Assembly (NCBI RefSeq): GCF_009912395.1
Contig: NZ_WNDO01000009.1
Location: 107,466-171,465 of the forward strand
DNA: 64,000 bases
Direction: 5' to 3'
Source of the DNA: Luteibacter sp.
GTDB lineage: Bacteria > Pseudomonadota > Gammaproteobacteria > Xanthomonadales > Rhodanobacteraceae
In this document: positions 9,455 through 17,099 of the stretch, in pieces
Layout: the number at the start of each line of letters is the position of its first letter
Position numbering within the stretch: the stretch's first letter is position 1
Made by a program: the position numbers and the translations under genes
The notes under the pieces: model-generated
Seen by the model: the letters and a program-made list of their open reading frames with translations, nothing else
Databases searched by the model: none
Told to the model about the DNA's origin: nothing

Positions 9455-10324
9455 ATGGCCAAGCTCACCTGCCGCAGCGCCTTCATCTCCGACGTGCACC
9501 TTGGCACGCCTGACTGCAAGGCCGCCTATCTTCTCGACTTCCTCCGTCACCTGGATTGCGAGCGCCTGTACCTCGTCGGCGACATCGTCGACCTGGAAGC
9601 CCTGGCGAAGCGCCACTGGTGGCATCCGGACCACAGCGCCGTGATCGCGGAACTGGTCGCCATCGCCGCGCGCGGCGTCGAGGTGATCTACATTCCCGGC
9701 AACCACGACTTCCAGATGCGCGGCATGGCGGGTTCCACCATCGCCGGCATCCGTGTCGAACTGGACGCCCTGCACGAAGGCGCCGACGGCCGCCGCTACC
9801 GGGTGAGCCACGGCGACGAATTCGATCCGGAGCACATCGGCAAGCGCTGGCTCACCGTGCTGGGCGACGCCATGCACCGGGTGATCTGCTGGGCCAACCG
9901 GCGCATGCATGCGGTGCGCCGCCGCCTCGACATGCCCTACCTGCCGCTGTCGATCATCATCAAGTCACACATCCGCCTCGCCATGGAGTACATCCGCGGC
10001 TACGAGCAGCGGGTGGCGAAGGATGCGAAGGAACGCGGCCTCGACGGGCATATCTGTGGCCATATCCACTTCGGCCACATGCGCCCCATCGACGACATCC
10101 TGTACCTCAACGACGGCGACTGGGTGGAGCACTGCACCGCGCTGGTCGAGGATTTCACCGGGGCCATGGAGCTGATCCACTGGACCGAGCGCTACACCCC
10201 GCTGGGCCGGGCCAGCCGCGAGACGGTGCTGCCCTCCCCCGAGGCGGTGTTGAGCTTCGCTCCGCTGGCGGACTGCCGGGCCGACCTTTCTGGCCTCCGC
10301 GCCGAGGTGTCGGTAGCGGGTTGA
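9455..10324 (+). CDS. UDP-2,3-diacylglucosamine diphosphatase-family metallophosphoesterase
   Basis: 289 aa. Calcineurin-like phosphoesterase with the metal-binding blocks in order: SDVHLGT (about 10-16), GDIVDLE (about 38-44), GNHDFQM (about 79-85), SHGDEFD (about 113-119) and GHIHFGHM (about 201-208). The family cleaves the pyrophosphate of UDP-2,3-diacylglucosamine in lipid A synthesis. This copy is longer than E. coli LpxH (about 240 aa) and resembles the LpxH-like/LpxH2 branch, so whether it is the main lipid A enzyme is uncertain. It has its own upstream region with a GC hairpin at about 9395-9417. Confidence 0.82.
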   Translation: MAKLTCRSAFISDVHLGTPDCKAAYLLDFLRHLDCERLYLVGDIVDLEALAKRHWWHPDHSAVIAELVAIAARGVEVIYIPGNHDFQMRGMAGSTIAGIRVELDALHEGADGRRYRVSHGDEFDPEHIGKRWLTVLGDAMHRVICWANRRMHAVRRRLDMPYLPLSIIIKSHIRLAMEYIRGYEQRVAKDAKERGLDGHICGHIHFGHMRPIDDILYLNDGDWVEHCTALVEDFTGAMELIHWTERYTPLGRASRETVLPSPEAVLSFAPLADCRADLSGLRAEVSVAG

Positions 10325-10383
10325 AACGGACAGGGGCGCGCCCATGTAAAATGGGTTCTTTCCCCCTTCCGCGGTGACCCTCC

Positions 10384-11307
10384 ATGGCCCTTGATACCCC
10401 CACCCGCGAGCGCATCGAAGCCCTGCTCGCCCAGCACGAGGTCGTGCTGTTCATGAAGGGCACGCGCCAGCAGCCGATGTGCGGCTTTTCCGCCGCCGCC
10501 ACCAACACGCTCAACGACGTGGTCGACCAGTACCACACCGTGAACGTGCTGGAAGACCCGGAAATCCGCGAGGGCATCAAGGAGTACGGCCAGTGGCCGA
10601 CGATTCCGCAGCTCTATGTGAAGGGCGAACTGGTCGGTGGCTCGGACATCATTCGCCAGCTCTACACCAGCGGTGAGCTGTACACCCTGTTCGGTTCGAC
10701 CCCGCCGGATCGCACCCCGCCGGAGATCACCATCACCGAGAAGGCCGCCGAGGCTATCCGTGGCGGCATGGCCAACGCCGACGGCATGGCCCTGCACCTG
10801 GAAATTGGCCCCGACCACAGCGCCGGCTTCCAGCTCGCTCCGGCCGGCGATTTCGACATCGTCACCGTCGCCAACGGTATCGAAGTGCATTTCGATCCGG
10901 GCAGCGCCCAGCGCGCCAAGGGCATCGTGATCGACTGGGTGACCACGGTGCAGGGCGAAGGCCTCAGCCTGAAGTTCCCGGGCGCGGTCGAGATCGGCAC
11001 GCTCTCGGTGCACCAGCTGAAGGACCGCCTCACCGCCGGCGACATCGTGCTCGTGGACGTGCGTCCGTCGCACGGCCGCGCCGTGGCCGCCCCGCTGGCC
11101 GGCGCGCGCATCCTTGAAGACGAAGGCTACGAGGCCCTGGCCTCGCTGCCGAAGGACACGCCGATCGCCTTCATCTGCCACCACGGCATCTCCAGCCGCG
11201 CGGCAGCCGAGCGCTTCGCCGCGCACGGCTTCACCAGCCTCTTCAATGTCGAAGGCGGCATGGACGCGTGGGCACGCGAAGTCGACCCGACCGTTCCGCG
11301 TTACTGA
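10384..11307 (+). CDS. Grx4-type monothiol glutaredoxin fused to HesB-like and rhodanese domains
   Basis: 307 aa with three domains. The glutaredoxin (about 1-104) carries the CGFS active site with Cys33 and the family motifs WPTIPQLYVKGE and GGSDI. The middle domain (about 112-205) resembles A-type Fe-S carriers (HesB/IscA) but contains no cysteine, so it cannot bind a cluster in the usual way. The rhodanese-like domain (about 212-303) has Cys265 in the FICHHGISSR loop. CGFS glutaredoxins carry and deliver [2Fe-2S] clusters; the rhodanese part suggests a link to sulfur transfer. This fusion is a known Xanthomonadales-type arrangement. The family call is secure, but the role of the fused parts is inference. 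Confidence 0.9.
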   Translation: MALDTPTRERIEALLAQHEVVLFMKGTRQQPMCGFSAAATNTLNDVVDQYHTVNVLEDPEIREGIKEYGQWPTIPQLYVKGELVGGSDIIRQLYTSGELYTLFGSTPPDRTPPEITITEKAAEAIRGGMANADGMALHLEIGPDHSAGFQLAPAGDFDIVTVANGIEVHFDPGSAQRAKGIVIDWVTTVQGEGLSLKFPGAVEIGTLSVHQLKDRLTAGDIVLVDVRPSHGRAVAAPLAGARILEDEGYEALASLPKDTPIAFICHHGISSRAAAERFAAHGFTSLFNVEGGMDAWAREVDPTVPRY

Positions 11308-11338
11308 GAAAAAAACGACGCCCAGGGCGCCGTTTCCC

Positions 11339-11491
11339 TGTAGGAGCGCGCTTGCGCGCGAACCCTCAGGGCAGCCATAGCGAATGAGGCCTTGCGTTGA
11401 TCTGGCGAGCTGTAACAGCTCGCTTGATCATCGCGAGGCTTCATCGTTTTAAAGGATCCGTTGAGGGTTCGCGCGCAAGCGCGCTCCTACA
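11339..11491. repeat. 153-bp nested inverted repeat with REP arms
   Basis: The outer arms are a perfect 30-bp inverted repeat (11339-11368 and 11462-11491) made of the REP sequence extended by CCCTCA/TGAGGG. Inside are a second imperfect pair (ATGAGGCCTTGCG near 11384 against CGCGAGGCTTCAT near 11436), a GATC pair and a central GCGAGCTG-TAA-CAGCTCGC hairpin (about 11407-11425). Most of the unit can fold into one long hairpin. It lies between two convergent genes and its right arm overlaps the 3' end of the acyltransferase frame. Confidence 0.85.
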
Positions 11492-12616
11492 AAAACGGTG
11501 CCCGGGTTTCGTTGGCGCTCCTACAGGAGCATGACGGTCGCGCCAGCTTAGGAAGGGGCGCTCTACCGCGTAATGGAGCACGGCGCCGCCGGCCAGGGTT
11601 GCCGCGGCGAAGATCGCGAAGCGGACGAAGCGATGGTCGTCCAGCGAGTCGCCGATGGCGGTGTCCACGAGCGTGAACACGCCTTTGTGGCTCAGGTAGA
11701 GACTGTACGAAGCGCGGGCCAGCCAACCTGCGCCGGGGATGCGAAGACGACCGAGCCGCGTCGGCCCGGAGGCTGCGGTGACGAACATCGCCATCGACAG
11801 CGCCACGAGCGGATAGCCCAGCACGCATGGCCAGAAATCGACACGGGCGCCATCGAACAGCACGATGGACGCCCCGAGGCAGGCCAAGCCACCGACCAGG
11901 ATCTTGCCGGCGTGGGCATGCATCCGGGCCATCATCGTCGGGCGGTAGACCGTGATCGCCGCGATCAGCACACCAGCCAACAGACCGTCGCAACGCGACC
12001 ATGTCGGGTAATACAGGTAGCGCAGGTACGGCAGCCCCGGCCTGCCACCGGCCTTGACGATCGGCTCGATGTAGTGCCACCAAAGCCCCGCACGCAACGC
12101 AATGCCACCGATCAGCATGAACGTGCAGACGGCGACGAACGCCCGTACCGAGGATCGCCGCGACAGCAGCAACGCCAGGAACGGGAAGACGAGATAGAAC
12201 TGCTCCTCAACGCAGAGCGACCAGACATGCGAGAAGGCGTAGTTGTCGCCGTTGTCGTAAAGCAGGTTGAACGTGAAGGTCGGGAACTGCCATAGCGGCT
12301 GCATGCCTTGCGTTTCGCGCCACGCAGGCCAGAAGGCGTAAAGCGTCAGCACGACGAAGAACGCAGGCAGGATGCGGATCGCTCGCCGCTTATAAAAGGC
12401 AGGGAAATCGACGCTTCCCGTCCGCTGCAACGATGCCAGCACCTGGCGGCCGATCAGGAAGCCGCTAAGCACGAAGAACAGGTCCACACCCATCCAGCCC
12501 GAGCGTTCGAGTTGACCGAAGCCTTCGCCGAGCCCGCCGACGAGATAGCTATGGAAAAGCATCACCCACGCGATGGCGATGGCGCGCAGGGTGTCGAGGC
12601 CGGGCTGACGATCCAT
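11441..12616 (-). CDS. Acyltransferase family 3 membrane protein
   Basis: 391 aa from ATG 12616 (MDRQPGLDTLRAIAI). The ORF upstream of this Met is antisense-type sequence over the next gene and is rejected. It has about ten membrane segments and the acyltransferase-3 signatures: the N-terminal LDTLRAIAI and HS (HSYLVGG) motif, FFVLSGFLIG, and RRAIRILPAFF. Members O-acetylate or acylate envelope sugars, but the acceptor is unknown. The last residues (about 376-391, CRSALAREP...) are encoded by the right arm of the 153-bp repeat, so the natural C-terminus has probably been altered by the repeat. Confidence 0.85.
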   Translation of the reverse strand: MDRQPGLDTLRAIAIAWVMLFHSYLVGGLGEGFGQLERSGWMGVDLFFVLSGFLIGRQVLASLQRTGSVDFPAFYKRRAIRILPAFFVVLTLYAFWPAWRETQGMQPLWQFPTFTFNLLYDNGDNYAFSHVWSLCVEEQFYLVFPFLALLLSRRSSVRAFVAVCTFMLIGGIALRAGLWWHYIEPIVKAGGRPGLPYLRYLYYPTWSRCDGLLAGVLIAAITVYRPTMMARMHAHAGKILVGGLACLGASIVLFDGARVDFWPCVLGYPLVALSMAMFVTAASGPTRLGRLRIPGAGWLARASYSLYLSHKGVFTLVDTAIGDSLDDHRFVRFAIFAAATLAGGAVLHYAVERPFLSWRDRHAPVGAPTKPGHRFCRSALAREPSTDPLKR

Positions 12617-12701
12617 GGAACGTCCTTGGGATGGATCATGGAAATCTGGGCCGCGCCGATGACGCGGCCGGGGTGGAAAGATGGCCAAACGCGGGCGACC
12701 G

Positions 12702-13181
12702 TCAGAAGTTGCTGGAATAGAGCATCGCGACGATCTTCCAGCCATCATCGGTACGCAGCATCTGCCAGGTTTCGGCGCCGTGGTTGTTGACCTTGCCGTC
12801 GCTGACGAACTCGAAATCGAAGTACACGGTGGCGACGCTGCCATCGGTATGGATACGCACATCGTGGAAGCGCTCCTCGATGGCGCCACCCGGCTTGCCC
12901 ACGTAGTCGGCGAATTGCTGCCAGGTGCCCTGCTTGTAGCGCGGGACCGGCTTATCGGGGTGCTCCTTGCGCACCTTGTCCAGGGAGGCCTGGCCCAGCG
13001 TGGTGTACCAGGCCGTGCTGTCGGCCACGAAGAGCGAGCCCAGCGTCTTGGCATCGTGCGCCTTGAGCGACGTCTGGAAGGTCTCGACGACCTTGCGGAT
13101 GTCCGCTTCGGCGGCCTCGTCGGCGAGGATCGGCAGCGGCAGTAGAAGGGCGACGGCGAGCAGGTAGCGACGAAGGTTCAT
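12702..13181 (-). CDS. Exported NTF2/SnoaL-like protein
   Basis: 159 aa from ATG 13181. It has a signal peptide (MNLRRYLLAVALLLPLPILA) and then a small cone-fold domain with IRKVVETFQTSLKAHDAKTLGSLF and a C-terminal DGWKIVAMLYSS. That pattern matches the DUF4440/SnoaL-like nuclear transport factor 2 superfamily. No specific activity can be assigned. The preceding hairpin at 13228-13256 probably separates its transcription from the gene at 13285-13776. Confidence 0.75.
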   Translation of the reverse strand: MNLRRYLLAVALLLPLPILADEAAEADIRKVVETFQTSLKAHDAKTLGSLFVADSTAWYTTLGQASLDKVRKEHPDKPVPRYKQGTWQQFADYVGKPGGAIEERFHDVRIHTDGSVATVYFDFEFVSDGKVNNHGAETWQMLRTDDGWKIVAMLYSSNF

Positions 13182-13227
13182 GGGAAGACTCCGTTGACCA
13201 AGGGAGCCCAAGAACACCAAAGCGAAG

Positions 13228-13256
13228 GCCCGCCGCATAGCAGGATGCGGCGGGCC
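13228..13256 (-). terminator. Intrinsic terminator after the gene at 13285-13776
   Basis: A perfect 12-bp stem, GGCCCGCCGCAT with its complement around a 5-nt loop, lies 28 bp after the minus-strand stop. On the minus strand it is followed by TTCGCTTT, a weak U tract. Confidence 0.6.
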
Positions 13257-13284
13257 GTGGTCGTCCAGCGATGAACCGGTGGCG

Positions 13285-13776
13285 TTAGAGGCAGCCCACC
13301 AGGCCGTCGTAGATCGATGCACGCGACATCGGCAGCTTGCCATCAAGCGGTGTCTCGCCTTCGAGGAGCGCATAGAAGGCATCCACCGGCGTGTCCTTGG
13401 CGAGCGGCAGCTTGCACTTGTAGAGCTTGGCGGCGACCTGCACGGCGCCGGTCTTGCCGTTCACCCCGGCATGGCTGCCGGAGAAGGTCCACACACACTG
13501 CTTGACGGTGCTCTTGGTGGCATCGACCGAACAGCGCAGCTGCAGCGGACGGAGGTTGGCGTACTCGCCTTCGCAGAAGGTGTCGCCACAGACCTTGTCG
13601 AAGGCCGCGTTGAGGCGGACCTCGGCGTTGAAGAAACGATCCATGCCCGCTTCAGAAGCCGGCCAGTCGATGACGTCGACGTAGCGGGCAGGCGCGGGGA
13701 CCGGGGTCGGCGCGGTTTGTGCGAAGGCGGTGGCGGAAACGGCGAACAGGGCGGCGACGAGAGTGCTTCGAACCAT
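13285..13776 (-). CDS. Exported protein of unknown function, cysteine-paired
   Basis: 163 aa. A clear signal peptide (about 1-19, ending ATAFAQ) is followed by a short Pro-rich linker. The mature domain has six cysteines (VCGDTFC, LRCSVD, QCVWTF, YKCKLP and the penultimate VGCL), an even number consistent with periplasmic disulfides. I do not recognise a family. It lies downstream of mgtA on the same strand, with a strong hairpin between them (13819-13845), so co-regulation with mgtA is not implied. Confidence 0.7.
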   Translation of the reverse strand: MVRSTLVAALFAVSATAFAQTAPTPVPAPARYVDVIDWPASEAGMDRFFNAEVRLNAAFDKVCGDTFCEGEYANLRPLQLRCSVDATKSTVKQCVWTFSGSHAGVNGKTGAVQVAAKLYKCKLPLAKDTPVDAFYALLEGETPLDGKLPMSRASIYDGLVGCL

Positions 13777-13818
13777 GATGTGGCTCCTTTGTTGTGGAGC
13801 CGCTATCTCACCGTCTGC

Positions 13819-13845
13819 GGCGCCACGGGTCTGTCCCGTGGCGCC
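13819..13845 (-). terminator. Hairpin downstream of mgtA
   Basis: An 11-bp perfect stem (GGCGCCACGGG and its complement, 5-nt loop) lies about 33 bp after the mgtA stop. It has no U tract, so it may be a Rho-associated or RNA-stabilising hairpin rather than a classic terminator. Confidence 0.4.
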
Positions 13846-13877
13846 GAAAGCATCGTGTAGTCGCTAGGCGCCCCGGC

Positions 13878-16508
13878 TTATAGCCAGCGCCCGTAACGAC
13901 GGATGTAGATCGTCTTCATCACCTGGGTCAGCACGCAGTAGCAGGCGAGCGTCAGCGCCAGCCAGGCGAAGTAGATGCCCGGCAACGGCTGCATGCCGAT
14001 ACGTGCGCCCAGGGCCGTGTACGGGATGTACATGCCGACGATCATGATCGCGCTGGTCAACGCCAGCACCGGCGCCGAGGCGACGCTGCGCAGGAACGGG
14101 ATACGACGCGTGCGGATCATATGGACGATCAGCGTCTGCGAGAGCAGGCCCTCGATGAACCAGCCGGACTGGAACAGCAACTGGTGCTCGGGCGAGTTGG
14201 CGCCGAAGTAGTGCCACATCAGCCAGAACGTGGTGATGTCGAACACCGAGCTGACGGGACCGATCCAGACCATGAAGCGACCGATGTCGCCCGCGTCCCA
14301 CTTCTGCGGCGCGCGCAGGTATTCCTCGTCCATGCGGTCGAACGGGATCGACAGCTGGGAGAGGTCGTAGAGCAGGTTCTGCACGAGGATCTGCAACGGC
14401 ATCATCGGCAGGAACGGTAGGAACGCGCTCGCCACCAGCACGCTGAACACGTTGCCGAAGTTCGAGCTGGCCGTCATCTTGATGTACTTCATGATGTTGC
14501 CGAAGGTGACGCGGCCTTCCAGCACGCCCTCCTCCAGCACCATCAGGTTCTTCTCGAGCAGGATGATGTCCGCCGATTCCTTCGCGATATCGGTGGCGGT
14601 ATCCACCGAGATACCCACGTCGGCATCGCGCAACGCGGGTGCGTCGTTGATGCCGTCGCCGAGGAAGCCCACGGTGTGGCCGCGACGCTGCAGCGCCTTG
14701 ACCACGCGGGCCTTCTGCACGGGCGACATCTTCGCGAACACGGTGGTCTTCTCCACCATCGCGTCGAGCGCGTCGTCGTCGAGCTGCTCGATGTCGCGTC
14801 CCTGCGCCGAGGCCGTGACATCGAAGCCCACTTCCGCGCAGATCTTGCGGGTCACGGCCTCGTTGTCGCCGGTGATGACCTTCACCGCCACGCCGTGGTG
14901 GTTGAGCGCGCGGATCGCCGTGGCAGCGGAATCCTTCGGCGGATCGAGGAAAGCGAGGCAGCCCACGGCCGTGAGGCCGGCTTCGTCGGCGACGCCGTAG
15001 GCGCGGTCGCCGGTCGGGTCACGGCGCACCGCCACCACCAGCACGCGCAGGCCATCCTCGTTGAGGCGGCGGGTCATCGCGCGGATCTCGCGGCGCTTCT
15101 CGTCCGTCATCGGCTCGACGATGTCGCCAGTGCGCGCCTCGGTGCAGATGGAGAGCATTTCCTCCACGGCGCCCTTGCAGACCAGCAGCTGTTCGTCGCG
15201 GCCGTCGGTCACCACCACCGACATGCGGCGGCGCTGGAAGTCGAAGGGAATCTCGTCGACGATGCGGTAACGCCCCGCCACGGCCTCGAGGTCGCGGTGG
15301 GTAAGCACGGCCTTGTCCATGAGGTTGCGCAGGCCGGTCTGGAAGCGGCTGTTGAGGTAGCCCCACTCCAGCGCTTCGTCCGAGTCCTCACCGGCCAGGT
15401 CGACATGGCGCTCCAGCACGATCTTGTCGAGCGTGAGGGTGCCGGTCTTGTCCGTGCAGAGCACGTCCATCGCGCCGAAGTTCTGGATCGCGTTCAGACG
15501 CTTCACCACCACCTTACGCTTCGACATGGCGATGGCGCCCTTGCCGAGGTTGGCGGTGACGATCAGCGGCAGCATCTCGGGCGTGAGGCCCACCGCCACC
15601 GACAGGCCGAACATGAAGGCACCGAGCCAGTCGTGCTTGTCGAAGCCGTTGATCAGGAAGACGACCGGCACCATCACCGCCATGAAGCGGATCAGCAGCC
15701 AGCTCACCGAGGAGATGCCGCGGTCGAAGCTTGTCTGCACGCGCTCGCCGGACAGCGTGCGCGCCAGCGAGCCCAGGTAGGTGCGCGGACCGGTCGCCAG
15801 CACCACGGCGGTGGCGGTACCGGACACCACGTTGGTGCCCATGTAGCAGACGGTCGGCAGGTCGAGCGGGCCGCTGGCGTCGGAGGCTGCCTGGGCATGG
15901 CCGTTCGGCGCGGCCTTCTCCACCGGGAGGGATTCGCCGGTGAGGATGGCCTGGCTGATGAAGAGGTCCTTCGTCGCCAGCAGGCGCAGGTCGGCGGGAA
16001 TCATGTCGCCCGCGCCGAGGTGGATGATGTCGCCCACCACCAGTTCTTCCACCGGCACCTCGATGCGCTCGGCGTGGCCGTCGTCGGCGCGGCGCGTGAC
16101 CGTGGCCGTGTTGCGGACCATCGCCTTCAGCTTCTCCGCCGCCATCGAGGAGCGGTACTCCTGGGTGAAGGAGAGCAGCACGCTGATACCGACCATCACA
16201 CCGATGATCGTCGGGCCGGTGAGGTCGTCGGGCTCGGTGAACAGCTGCACCACCGCCAGCACGAGCAGCACGATGATGAACGGGTTGCGGAAGGCGCGCA
16301 GGAGCTGGATCGACCAGTGCGCCGGTTTCTCGTGACCTACCTCGTTGACGCCGTCCCGATCCAGCCGCTCGGCGATGGCGGCCTCGTCGAGGCCGTCCGT
16401 GCGGGAATCGAGCGAACGCAGCAGGTCGTCCGCGGGACGATAGGCGTCCGCGGTGGCGTTGGTGAAGGTCTTGGCGGCGACGGCCGCCTGCGAGGTGTGC
16501 TTCTTCAT
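13878..16508 (-). CDS. mgtA: Magnesium-translocating P-type ATPase MgtA
   Basis: 876 aa, type P3B ATPase. Order: N-terminal cation ATPase region (about 25-95), TM1-2, actuator domain with TGES (190-193), TM3-4 with the ion-site segment VGLTPEMLP (about 306-314), and the phosphorylation site Asp353 in DKTGTLT. The nucleotide-binding domain with KGAVEEML follows, then the GDGINDAPAL hinge and six C-terminal membrane helices. It imports Mg2+ and is normally induced by low Mg2+. It has a strong SD (GGAAAGG), and a leader of about 400 nt carrying two small ORFs and hairpins precedes it. The length fits MgtA/MgtB (about 900 aa). Confidence 0.95.
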   Translation of the reverse strand: MKKHTSQAAVAAKTFTNATADAYRPADDLLRSLDSRTDGLDEAAIAERLDRDGVNEVGHEKPAHWSIQLLRAFRNPFIIVLLVLAVVQLFTEPDDLTGPTIIGVMVGISVLLSFTQEYRSSMAAEKLKAMVRNTATVTRRADDGHAERIEVPVEELVVGDIIHLGAGDMIPADLRLLATKDLFISQAILTGESLPVEKAAPNGHAQAASDASGPLDLPTVCYMGTNVVSGTATAVVLATGPRTYLGSLARTLSGERVQTSFDRGISSVSWLLIRFMAVMVPVVFLINGFDKHDWLGAFMFGLSVAVGLTPEMLPLIVTANLGKGAIAMSKRKVVVKRLNAIQNFGAMDVLCTDKTGTLTLDKIVLERHVDLAGEDSDEALEWGYLNSRFQTGLRNLMDKAVLTHRDLEAVAGRYRIVDEIPFDFQRRRMSVVVTDGRDEQLLVCKGAVEEMLSICTEARTGDIVEPMTDEKRREIRAMTRRLNEDGLRVLVVAVRRDPTGDRAYGVADEAGLTAVGCLAFLDPPKDSAATAIRALNHHGVAVKVITGDNEAVTRKICAEVGFDVTASAQGRDIEQLDDDALDAMVEKTTVFAKMSPVQKARVVKALQRRGHTVGFLGDGINDAPALRDADVGISVDTATDIAKESADIILLEKNLMVLEEGVLEGRVTFGNIMKYIKMTASSNFGNVFSVLVASAFLPFLPMMPLQILVQNLLYDLSQLSIPFDRMDEEYLRAPQKWDAGDIGRFMVWIGPVSSVFDITTFWLMWHYFGANSPEHQLLFQSGWFIEGLLSQTLIVHMIRTRRIPFLRSVASAPVLALTSAIMIVGMYIPYTALGARIGMQPLPGIYFAWLALTLACYCVLTQVMKTIYIRRYGRWL

Positions 16509-16554
16509 GGCTCGCTGCCTTTCCGGACGCAGGCTCCGGCGGCGCGAGCGGGTA

Positions 16555-16665
16555 TCAGCGAGGGGCTGAGACCAGGCGCGCCGGCAAAGGCCGACGGACG
16601 GTAATCCGGGTGGTCGTGACGACGGGCGGCGCAGGCCGCGCCGTACTGTCTATGTCGCTTTTCAT
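16555..16665 (-). CDS. Candidate proline-rich leader peptide before mgtA
   Basis: 36 codons beginning MKSDIDSTARPAPP. Its ATG overlaps the stop of the preceding 59-codon ORF (TCATGA), and its stop is 46 nt before the mgtA start. Six of 36 residues are proline. Proline-rich leader peptides (MgtL) control mgtA in Salmonella, but no sequence relation is claimed here. It could be a translational sensor or simply a chance ORF. Confidence 0.35.
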   Translation of the reverse strand: MKSDIDSTARPAPPVVTTTRITVRRPLPARLVSAPR

Positions 16666-16841
16666 GACTGTTGCAGTTTGCCGCTCGCCTGTTTCAGGGA
16701 GCTTTCAGTCGTGTCCAGGGAACGCGGCACCGTGATGGTGCGCTTGACCGGCACGATGGCGGTGTTGCGACGACGGGCGATGGCGAACGCGAGACGGCGG
16801 CCGAACATGAGCGGACCGGTCTTTTCGAGCTGGAGGTTCAT
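16662..16841 (-). CDS. Small basic protein ORF upstream of mgtA
   Basis: 59 aa, beginning MNLQLEKTGPLMFGRRL and ending KLQQS. It has a good SD (GAGGATTGAGCC then ATG) and strongly G/C-biased third codon positions like the neighbouring genes, both of which favour real translation. It is Arg/Lys rich (GRRLAFAIARRRNTAIVPVKR) with no membrane segment. It lies in the mgtA direction, 153 nt before that gene, and is coupled by a 4-nt overlap to a second small ORF. It could be a small MgtA-associated protein or a leader ORF. Confidence 0.5.
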   Translation of the reverse strand: MNLQLEKTGPLMFGRRLAFAIARRRNTAIVPVKRTITVPRSLDTTESSLKQASGKLQQS

Positions 16842-16860
16842 GGCTCAATCCTCGAATAAC

Positions 16861-16920
16861 GGAAGCTCACGGCTTCCGTCGAGGTGAGCCGGACTTTCCC
16901 TAGTGAAGGAAAGCGCCGGC
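16861..16920 (-). promoter_or_regulatory. Two hairpins in the mgtA leader
   Basis: One inverted repeat is GGAAGC/GCTTCC at 16861-16877. The other joins GCCGG-CTTTCC to GGAAAG-CCGGC at about 16889-16920. Both sit just upstream of the SD of the 59-codon ORF. Together with the two small ORFs they make a structured leader in front of mgtA. The function is inferred from position only. Confidence 0.4.
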
Positions 16921-17099
16921 CGACCGTGAGCGGTCGCCGCGGGCGATTTTATTTTTCAACGCCGGTACCCGATGCTTGCGGATGCCGGCGCGTCGACTAG
17001 GGTGAACGTCCATATGCCTGGATAAGCTAAGGAGGGTGCCGCCCGGGCAGAAGAGCCGCCTGGGTAGCCGGGGAATTGTCGCGCCGCAGCGTAGATGGG
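16921..17099. other. Intergenic stretch between lysR and the mgtA leader
   Basis: This stretch contains a CGACCGTGAGCGGTCG hairpin (about 16919-16934) and an AT-rich tract (ATTTTATTTTTC, about 16945-16956) that could hold the mgtA promoter on the minus strand. I cannot place a convincing -35/-10 pair. Confidence 0.3.
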
